The position numbers and the translations under genes are program-made. A DNA stretch of 6,504 nt, from positions 1 to 6,504 of the forward strand of contig JAFUXX010000068.1 in assembly GCA_017476965.1 (NCBI GenBank), in the 5' to 3' direction. Below, piece by piece: positions 1-5,707 of the stretch. The notes beneath the pieces were generated by a model, which was not told where the DNA came from, made no database searches, and saw only the letters and a list, made by a program, of their open reading frames with translations. Source of the stretch: Kiritimatiellia bacterium. GTDB taxonomy: Bacteria; Verrucomicrobiota; Kiritimatiellia; RFP12; UBA3636. How positions within the stretch are numbered: position 1 is the first letter of the stretch; each line of letters begins with the position of its first letter.

Positions 1-45
1 CCCTGCGGCGCGCCGGCCGGGCCCCGCTTTGCGTTCATGGAGGAG
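1..45 (-). other. Left-edge spacer with a possible start of a downstream gene
   Basis: After the hydrolase stop, the minus strand has an ATG at 38-36 followed by twelve open codons (MNAKRGPAGAPQ) to the window edge. No convincing Shine-Dalgarno precedes it, and twelve codons in GC-rich DNA are expected to be open by chance. The same bases could instead form a GC-rich hairpin (AAGCGGGGCCCGGCCGGC region). Nothing here can be named from the visible sequence. Confidence 0.15.
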
Positions 46-2157
46 TCATTCGACGGAGCCGAGGACTCCGCCTTCGAAGTATACCGGCGTTTCCCGGATC
101 GCAAGACCGAACGTGCTGGCGTCGGCGTCGGCGGAGTCAGGCGTCAAAGGTTCGCCGAAGAGGTCGAAGAATCGGATGCCTCCCCGCGGCGGCGACGCCT
201 CTTCCGCCGCATCCTCGCCGTCGGCGACCGCATCCGCATCCTCTCGGAAGTGCAGTTTCACGCTCCGGGGTTCGCCGATTTTCCACAGCATTCCCGCGTG
301 CGTGCCGTCGGGGCGCGTCCACTGCGGGAAGAACGCCATGCGGGCGTCGTCGTGCCACGGGTCCGCCGATTGCACCGATCCCGCGGGGCGCATTGCGGCG
401 AACGCCGAATACGCGTCGCGGGCCGGCTTCGGCGAGAAGTCCTTGTGCGTGAGGCCGAAGTGATGCTCGCTGTAGAGCGGATCGATTTCGCGGCCGCGGA
501 ATTCGTACCAGAAATACTGATCCACGCCTTCGGCGAAGGCGATGGCCATCGCGCGCGGCAGATAGCGGGCCTGGCCGTCCTCGCCGGCGGATTCCGACGC
601 GCCGCGCCCGGAAAGACCGGACACGATCACCGAGCCGCCTCCGGCGAGGCGGATCACGCTCGCGGCGGCGACCCGCGGTTTTCGCGGCGCGGCGCCGTCG
701 CTCCGCGGCAGCTCCAGAAGCGGCACGAACTCGTCGCCCTCGCGCAGGAAGGCGTCGGTCTGGTAGCGGGTGGCGTCCTCGCCCGCCGGGTCGCCGCGGT
801 AGCCGGCGGCGAGCGCGGCAGCGGTCGGAAATACTTTTGCGGCGTCGCGCGGCAGGGAGGAGTCCATCCACCAGGCCGACACCGCGATCCGCAGCGCCTT
901 GCGGGCTTCCGCCGTCGCCGAGCCCGTCTTTTCCTCGACGCGCACGAACTGTCCGGGCGTCGGTTCCTGCGCCGCGAACCACATCGGCATGCCGCCGAGG
1001 TCGGCGAGCACGCCGCCGCGCTCAACGAACTCGCGTACCGCGGGGAACGTGTCGGCGGGGAACGTTTCGTCGAAGGGATAGACGACCAGGTCGACGTCGC
1101 CAGCCGCCAGGCGTTCGCGCAGGCGGTCGCCGAAACACGCTTCGACGGTCGAACCGGGCGGGAGCGCTTTCCGGATCGCCTCCGCCACGGCGCGGGGCGG
1201 CGTCCCGTCCGGGGCGGCCGCCGTCGCGGCGTAGACCGCGCGCCAGGCCGCCTGCTCCGGACGCGCGATTTTCAGTCCGGCCTGCAGGACGGCGAGAGCA
1301 TGGAGCGTCGCTTCGTGCGTGGGCCATCCGTGTTCGGTGATCACGACCGGTTTTCCGGCGTCGCCGAACTCCGCCATGAGCGAACGCAGCGCTTCGAGCC
1401 GCGTGTCGAGCGACCCTTCCGGCTGGCGCGGGTGGCTGTAGGGGTGGACGCACATCGCGTCGAAGAACGGCGCGGCGCCGTTTTCGTACGCCTTGCGGAT
1501 GAAATCGAGCGGAACGCCGGCCGTGCCGCCGAAGAGCACGCGGACTCCGGGGTTCGCGCTCTTTGCGGCCCCGCACGCGACGCGCAGCACCGTGGCGTAG
1601 CGCGCGGGATCGGGCTCCCGTTTCCAGAAGGCGCGGAGGTTTTCCTCGTTCCAGATTTCGACGTCGGGGAAGCGCTCGCCGTAGTGCGCGACGACCGACC
1701 CCACGAAATTCGACCACGCGTCGAGATGTTCCCAGACCGGATCGGCCCACTTCGGGATGTCGTACAGGATGGGAAGGACCGTGAGACCCGCGGCCTCGGC
1801 GTCGGCGACGACGGCGTCGTAGTGCGAGAAGTCCAACGGCGCGTCCGGAGTCTTCTGCATGCGCCACCATTCGACGTCGAACCGGACGCGCCGTATGCCC
1901 GCCGCCGCGATGAGGCGGCACTCCTCCGCGCGCTCCGCCGGGTCCTTCACGCGGTGGAGGTGGGCGCAAACTCCGTACGGGCTCCCCGCCCCGCCCGCCG
2001 GGCCCGCCACGCTCTCCGGATCAGCCCCGCCCGCCGGTTCCGCGACGCTCGCCGGTTCCGCCAAGCTCGCCGGATCCGCTCCGCTCTCCGGGTCCGCGGT
2101 GCATCCCGCGGCGGCGGCCAAAAATCCGCAGAGAATGGGGAGAAGTGTCGTTTTCAT
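46..2157 (-). CDS. Secreted lipoprotein-like clan GH-A glycoside hydrolase with an inserted alpha/beta domain, 703 aa
   Basis: Probable exported enzyme that cleaves a glycosidic bond; substrate unknown. The start was placed at 2157 because the N-terminus is then a signal peptide: Lys2, hydrophobic residues 5-17, and an AAGC lipobox with Cys19. The frame continues 73 codons upstream, but that part has no signal. Residues 21-56 are six 6-residue repeats (linker). Barrel strands are recognisable: YGVCAHL (61), VRFDVEWW (91), TVLPILYDIP (126), EIWNEEN (167; acid/base E171), VLFGG (207), MCVHPYSHP (235), VVITEHGWP (271; nucleophile E275), then, after a long insert (about 305-525), VDQYFWYEF (545) as strand 8. 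The WNE and TEHGW motifs are typical of GH39/GH5-like barrels. Residues 595-703 look like a beta-sandwich ending PVYFEGG. The insert (VDLVVYP, FVERGGVLADLGG, SVIVSGLSG) resembles GATase/ThuA-like folds. The fold call is strong; the GH family is not settled. Confidence 0.82.
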   Translation of the reverse strand: MKTTLLPILCGFLAAAAGCTADPESGADPASLAEPASVAEPAGGADPESVAGPAGGAGSPYGVCAHLHRVKDPAERAEECRLIAAAGIRRVRFDVEWWRMQKTPDAPLDFSHYDAVVADAEAAGLTVLPILYDIPKWADPVWEHLDAWSNFVGSVVAHYGERFPDVEIWNEENLRAFWKREPDPARYATVLRVACGAAKSANPGVRVLFGGTAGVPLDFIRKAYENGAAPFFDAMCVHPYSHPRQPEGSLDTRLEALRSLMAEFGDAGKPVVITEHGWPTHEATLHALAVLQAGLKIARPEQAAWRAVYAATAAAPDGTPPRAVAEAIRKALPPGSTVEACFGDRLRERLAAGDVDLVVYPFDETFPADTFPAVREFVERGGVLADLGGMPMWFAAQEPTPGQFVRVEEKTGSATAEARKALRIAVSAWWMDSSLPRDAAKVFPTAAALAAGYRGDPAGEDATRYQTDAFLREGDEFVPLLELPRSDGAAPRKPRVAAASVIRLAGGGSVIVSGLSGRGASESAGEDGQARYLPRAMAIAFAEGVDQYFWYEFRGREIDPLYSEHHFGLTHKDFSPKPARDAYSAFAAMRPAGSVQSADPWHDDARMAFFPQWTRPDGTHAGMLWKIGEPRSVKLHFREDADAVADGEDAAEEASPPRGGIRFFDLFGEPLTPDSADADASTFGLAIRETPVYFEGGVLGSVE
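1990..2097 (-). repeat. 18-bp tandem repeat coding for six copies of a hexapeptide linker
   Basis: Six in-frame 18-base units encode ADPESG, ADPASL, AEPASV, AEPAGG, ADPESV and AGPAGG (residues 21-56), directly after the lipidation Cys19. The consensus is A-(D/E)-P-(A/E)-(S/G)-(V/G/L). This acidic, Pro- and Ala-rich stretch is a plausible flexible tether between a membrane anchor and the catalytic barrel. The units have diverged in places, so this is not a fresh expansion throughout, but the unbroken 18-base period allows copy number to change without a frameshift. Confidence 0.85.
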
Positions 2158-2176
2158 TGCGTGTTCCAAAATTCCG

Positions 2177-2205
2177 GCATCCGCGCACCCGCCCGACGCG
2201 GACGC
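2177..2205 (-). promoter_or_regulatory. Leader hairpin upstream of the glycoside hydrolase gene
   Basis: On the minus strand GCGTCCGCG (2205-2197) pairs with CGCGGATGC (2185-2177) over an 11-base loop, giving nine pairs with one G-U wobble. It begins only a few bases after the start site predicted from the TATAAT box and ends before a weak GGAA ribosome-binding site (2164-2167, six bases before the ATG). A 5'-end stem of this kind could stabilise the mRNA or tune expression. No T run follows it, so it is not a plain terminator, and it matches no riboswitch class I know. GC-rich DNA forms such stems by chance fairly easily. Confidence 0.4.
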
Positions 2206-2215
2206 ACGGCCGCGG

Positions 2216-2221
2216 ATTATA
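2216..2221 (-). promoter_or_regulatory. Candidate -10 box for the glycoside hydrolase gene
   Basis: The minus strand reads TATAAT here, a perfect sigma-70-type -10 hexamer in an otherwise very GC-rich spacer, 58 bases before the ATG. No good -35 hexamer sits 16-18 bases upstream (the 17-spacer position reads ATGAAT), so this is a half-match promoter that may need an activator or a different sigma consensus. A start near position 2209 would give a leader of about 50 bases. The 286-base gap from addA also suggests the hydrolase gene has its own promoter. Confidence 0.45.
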
Positions 2222-2386
2222 ACCCGTCTCCCCGATAAATTCATCCCGCCGTTGACTCCGGGCGGAAGTGCGAGCAAATCGGTGAAGGGGCGGAATCTTG
2301 CGAAAAGGCTTGATTTTACGCGCCGAAACGCGAGAGCGCCACGAAAAGTCCCGGAATGTGACGGATTGAAAATCAAAATCTTGTGG

Positions 2387-2411
2387 AAATGGGGACAGGC
2401 CCCGTTTTTTT
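2387..2411. terminator. Terminator-like hairpin with T7 run, strand use uncertain; possible intergenic repeat
   Basis: GGGG (2391-2394) pairs with CCCC (2400-2403) around the loop ACAGG. On the plus-strand RNA the stem extends through a U-G wobble and three A-U pairs (2387-2390 with 2404-2407), leaving a U run that ends at 2411. As an intrinsic terminator it therefore points along the plus strand, opposite to addA, whose stop lies about 33 bases away. In the addA direction the stem is weaker and is followed by only three U, so it could end addA transcription only inefficiently. No plus-strand gene needs it. It could block antisense transcription into addA, or be one copy of a dispersed palindromic element; one window cannot tell. 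Confidence 0.35.
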
Positions 2412-2443
2412 GTTGGCGAAAGATGGGTCGAGAGGGCGGTTTG

Positions 2444-5400
2444 TCACACTTCCGCGGAGGTGCCGGTGGAGGCGAGGAGGAGCGTCGTGCGGATTCTGTC
2501 CGGCGGCAGGCCGCACAGTCCGGACAGCGCTTTGCGGTACGCGGCCATCTGCCCGGCGTATTCGTCTTTCATGCGCGACTCGAACGAGGCGGCGTCCTCG
2601 CCTTTGCGGACGGCGTTTGTCTTGAAGTCGTAGACTTCGGCCCGGCGGTCCGCGCCTTCGTCGCGGAAAACGACGCGGTCGAACTGCCCGGTTTCCCAGA
2701 CCTCTTCCGCGCCGCGGAAGAGTTCGTAGCTTCGCTCGCGCCAGAGAACCGCGCCCGGAGTTTCGAGGAACGCTTCGCGCCACGCGCCGCCCCACGACAG
2801 GATCCGGCGCTCGCGGTCGTCTTTCGGCGCGGCCGGGTCGATCCATTCGACTGCCGCGAACGCGGCGTGTTCTTCCATGCCGCGGCGGACCGCGCCGCCG
2901 CGGGCCGTTTCTCCCGAGGCGAACCTGCGCGCGACGTCGATTTTGAACGCGCCGCCGGCCGCGGTTTCGGAGGACGGCGTGGCGTGGCGGACCGCGGCGC
3001 GGGCGGTGCCGTGGGTCCACGGAGCGGGCGGCGCGGCTTTGGCCGATTCTTTCGGTTTGCCGGAAAAGTCCGGCGGCGTTCCCGCGGCGGCGACGACGGT
3101 CGCCCCGCAGTCCGCTGCGGGCGGTTCCACGTCTTCGTCTCCGTGTTCGAACGGGTGCGAGACCAGGTCCTGTATCCGCGCGGAGCCCCCGCCGTCGTCC
3201 GGCGGCAGGAACACGTGGGTCGACCGCCTCGCCCGCGTGAGGGCGACGTAGTGGGTGCGCAGCTCGGCGAGCAGCTGCTCGTCGCTGGCGGCGGCGGCGG
3301 CGGCGGCGAGCGCGTCGTTCGCCGGAATCAATTTGTCGGGGCACGATCCGAGCACCCATCCGTCGCCGCAGACGCGGCCCTGCACCGCGGCGAGGGGGTC
3401 GGAGGACCCGATCGGCACGAACACGTGGTCGAGCGTGAGGCCCTTGGCGCGGTGTATGGTGAGGATGCGGATGAATTCCGGCGAGGAGGCGGTCTCGCGG
3501 TCGCGTACGCCCTCGAGGTATTCGCGGAACTCCGCCACGCCGCCCGTGCAATCTGGCCGCTCTTCGAATTCGACGCCGGCGCGGACGAGGTCCGCGAGCC
3601 TGCCCGCGGTGCGTGTGTCGGGATGCGTCCCGGCGATGGCGGCGGCGATTTCGCGCAGCGTCCGGGAGAGCCCGAGGCGCGACAGCTTCTTCGCGACGGC
3701 GCGCGACACCGCGCCGGGCGTCGCGAGACCGGGAAAGACGATTTCGCGGAGCGGGAAAACCGAGTGGACCACGGCCCACGCGAACTTGTCTTCCGGGTGG
3801 TCCGCGAGCGAAAGCATCTCCAGCACGGCCCTCGAAACCGGAGTGTCGAGCACGCCGCTTTCGCCCTCCCAGACCACGGGCAGCGGATGCCCGTCCGGCA
3901 TGTCGAGGGCGCGCAGGAGTTCGGCCAGGTAGAGGCCGTCGCCGTTGCGGCGCACGAGTATGCCGACGGATTCGCCGGACCCCGCCGCGCAGCGCGCGTT
4001 CCAGAAGTCGCGGACCGCGCGGCACAGCGCAGGCGCCGTTTTGCGGACCGGGGCGCTTGGCTTCCTCTCGTCGTCCGCGGAGTCGTCGTCGCCGTCGGCC
4101 GCGGCGGCCGCCGCGCCGGTTTCGTCCACGCGGAGGATTTCGAAGAAGTCGGTCCGCGTCGGCGTTCCGTCCGCATCCGTCTCGGGCTTGTGCCCGCCCT
4201 TCGGCCAGCATTCCGACGCCCATTTGTCCTGCGCGTCGGGGCAGGCGTCGCCCACGACGCCGTAGACGTTTTCGGGACAGAACACGGCGTTGACGAAATC
4301 CACGGTGTTGGGGCCGTAGCGCCGCGAGACGGGAAGCTCCTCGACGGCGTCCGCGCCCGACGCCCGGCGCACGAAGTTTTCCAGCTCCAGGAACGGTCCG
4401 TCGTCGCCGCCGCGCCACGTGTAGATCGACTGTTTCAGGTCGCCCACGGCGAGGACGCTGCGCTCGTCGCCGGTGTCCGGCGCGGCCGCTTCCTCCACGA
4501 GGCGGCGGAGGCAGTTCCACTGCGCGGCGCTGGTGTCCTGGAATTCGTCGAGCGCCCAGTGCCGGAACTCCGCGTCGAGCCGGAACTGGAGGTTTTCGAG
4601 CGCGACTGCCTTGCCGGCCCCGGACCTTTCGGCGTCCGACTGGCTTGCCGTGATGTCGTCGAACGTCAACCTGCCGTTCCGCCGCGCGACGGCGTCGTAG
4701 GCCCGGTCGAGGCGCTCCGTGATGCGCAACTGCGCCGCGGCGGCGTCGAGCCTGCGGCCGATTGCGGCGCCGGCGAGGTAGCGGGCCGCGGCGCGGATCG
4801 ATTCCGCCCCGGCCCGTCCGCCGCAATCCACGACGACCGGTTTCATCGACTTCGTGAAGTACGTGTACGACGTCGCTTCGGGGTTTTCCAGCAGGTGGAG
4901 CATGACTTCGCCGGGCTTGCCGTCGAAGACTTTTTTTTCTTCTCCGCGTCCTGCGGCCCATTCCGCCACGCGCTCGGCGATGCCGGCGAGAGGGTCGTTC
5001 GATTTTCCGTTGTACGGCAGGCCGGAAAGGTCGGGCGGCTCCGGGGGTATCTCCATCGCCTTGCGCATGGAGGCGCCGGTCCAGCCCTTCGCCTCGGGGC
5101 GGTCGCGGAGAAACGCGGTCCAGCTCTTCTTCGGATTGGCGAGGCTCCCGAACTTGTCGCGGACGGTCCGCGGCGCCGCGCCGCCCTGCGAGGCCCAGAA
5201 CTCCGCGTCGAGCGCCGGGTCGGCGCCGGACGGCGCCAGCGTGGCGCCGACCGCGGCGTCGAGAGCGCGGTCGCGGCCGAAGTCGTCCAGCACGGTGAGG
5301 CTCCTGCCGAATCCCATTTCGAGCGGAAAACTCCGCACGACGCGCTGGATGAAGCTGTCGAGCGTGGCGATCGTGCCGCGGTGCTGCGCGTCGAGGATGC

Positions 5401-5707
5401 GCCGCAGGGCTCCAGCGAACATGGCGGGCGTCCATTCGACGCGCGCGGCGAGCTCCAGCTCCTTGGCGTCGGCGTCCGCGAGCAGCAGGCCTTTTTCCTT
5501 TTCCGCGCCGCGCTCCGACTCCGCGGCGTCGCACAGCCGGTCGATTATCTTCGTGTAGATTTCCTGCGCGGCGGCGCGGGAAAACGTGAGACCCAGCACC
5601 GTCTCCGGCCGGACGTTCCGGAAAATCGCGAGTTTCAGGAAGCGCGTGGCGATGGCGAACGTCTTGCCCGTTCCGGCCGACGCCTTGAGGATCAGGTTCT
5701 TCTTCAT
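2444..5707 (-). CDS. addA: AddA/RecB-like UvrD-family helicase-nuclease, 1087 aa
   Basis: This is an ATP-dependent SF1A helicase fused to a nuclease, expected to unwind and degrade DNA ends for recombinational repair together with the upstream AddB-like subunit. Motifs seen in order: Walker A ASAGTGKT (9-16), motif Ia LTFSRAAAQEI (40-50), TLDSF (115-119), Walker B DEFQD (387-391), motif III VGDLKQSIYTWRG (421-433), a variant motif IV around R463, motif V TIHRAKGL (750-757), motif VI YVALTRAR (820-827). The C-terminal nuclease has GQFDR (D1010), YDFKT (D1027, K1029) and QMAAY (Q1053, Y1057), so it looks catalytically intact. The ATG was chosen because it starts eight residues before Walker A, has a strong Shine-Dalgarno, and overlaps the addB stop. 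At 1087 residues it is somewhat shorter than Bacillus AddA (about 1230), and it lacks the N-terminal Q motif. Family assignment is firm; the choice of AddA over RecB follows from the AddB-like neighbour. Confidence 0.92.
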   Translation of the reverse strand: MKKNLILKASAGTGKTFAIATRFLKLAIFRNVRPETVLGLTFSRAAAQEIYTKIIDRLCDAAESERGAEKEKGLLLADADAKELELAARVEWTPAMFAGALRRILDAQHRGTIATLDSFIQRVVRSFPLEMGFGRSLTVLDDFGRDRALDAAVGATLAPSGADPALDAEFWASQGGAAPRTVRDKFGSLANPKKSWTAFLRDRPEAKGWTGASMRKAMEIPPEPPDLSGLPYNGKSNDPLAGIAERVAEWAAGRGEEKKVFDGKPGEVMLHLLENPEATSYTYFTKSMKPVVVDCGGRAGAESIRAAARYLAGAAIGRRLDAAAAQLRITERLDRAYDAVARRNGRLTFDDITASQSDAERSGAGKAVALENLQFRLDAEFRHWALDEFQDTSAAQWNCLRRLVEEAAAPDTGDERSVLAVGDLKQSIYTWRGGDDGPFLELENFVRRASGADAVEELPVSRRYGPNTVDFVNAVFCPENVYGVVGDACPDAQDKWASECWPKGGHKPETDADGTPTRTDFFEILRVDETGAAAAAADGDDDSADDERKPSAPVRKTAPALCRAVRDFWNARCAAGSGESVGILVRRNGDGLYLAELLRALDMPDGHPLPVVWEGESGVLDTPVSRAVLEMLSLADHPEDKFAWAVVHSVFPLREIVFPGLATPGAVSRAVAKKLSRLGLSRTLREIAAAIAGTHPDTRTAGRLADLVRAGVEFEERPDCTGGVAEFREYLEGVRDRETASSPEFIRILTIHRAKGLTLDHVFVPIGSSDPLAAVQGRVCGDGWVLGSCPDKLIPANDALAAAAAAASDEQLLAELRTHYVALTRARRSTHVFLPPDDGGGSARIQDLVSHPFEHGDEDVEPPAADCGATVVAAAGTPPDFSGKPKESAKAAPPAPWTHGTARAAVRHATPSSETAAGGAFKIDVARRFASGETARGGAVRRGMEEHAAFAAVEWIDPAAPKDDRERRILSWGGAWREAFLETPGAVLWRERSYELFRGAEEVWETGQFDRVVFRDEGADRRAEVYDFKTNAVRKGEDAASFESRMKDEYAGQMAAYRKALSGLCGLPPDRIRTTLLLASTGTSAEV
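3287..3307 (-). repeat. Seven-copy GCC microsatellite in addA (poly-Ala)
   Basis: Seven consecutive GCC codons (GGC on the plus strand) encode Ala801-Ala807 of the helicase, in the segment between motif V (TIHRAKGL) and motif VI (YVALTRAR). The copies are identical at the third base, which suggests replication slippage as the origin. The length is a multiple of three, so the frame is kept. Confidence 0.8.

Noticed and set aside
5..16. The 12-base string GCGGCGCGCCGG near both window ends (5-16 and 6486-6497), considered as a terminal repeat
   Set aside because: It is a low-complexity GC palindrome likely to recur by chance in this composition; the right copy is inside the addB coding sequence, and no mobile-element gene is present.
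37..2238. 733-codon plus-strand open frame antisense to the hydrolase gene
   Set aside because: The product is Arg-, Ala- and Gly-rich with no recognisable domain. It mirrors GC-rich codon use of the minus-strand gene, whose protein shows clear catalytic motifs.
2246..2265. CCGCC/GGCGG inverted repeat upstream of the TATAAT box, considered as an operator
   Set aside because: Only five pairs with a ten-base spacer, expected often by chance in GC-rich DNA; no regulator gene is nearby.
2158..2376. 73-codon N-terminal extension of the hydrolase from an ATG at 2376
   Set aside because: It would bury the signal peptide and lipobox, and it spans the TATAAT box and leader hairpin. The ATG at 2157 gives a standard lipoprotein N-terminus.
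2373..5534. 1053-codon minus-strand frame overlapping the helicase gene in another frame
   Set aside because: Arg-rich shadow; the competing frame contains the SF1 helicase motifs and both nuclease motifs.
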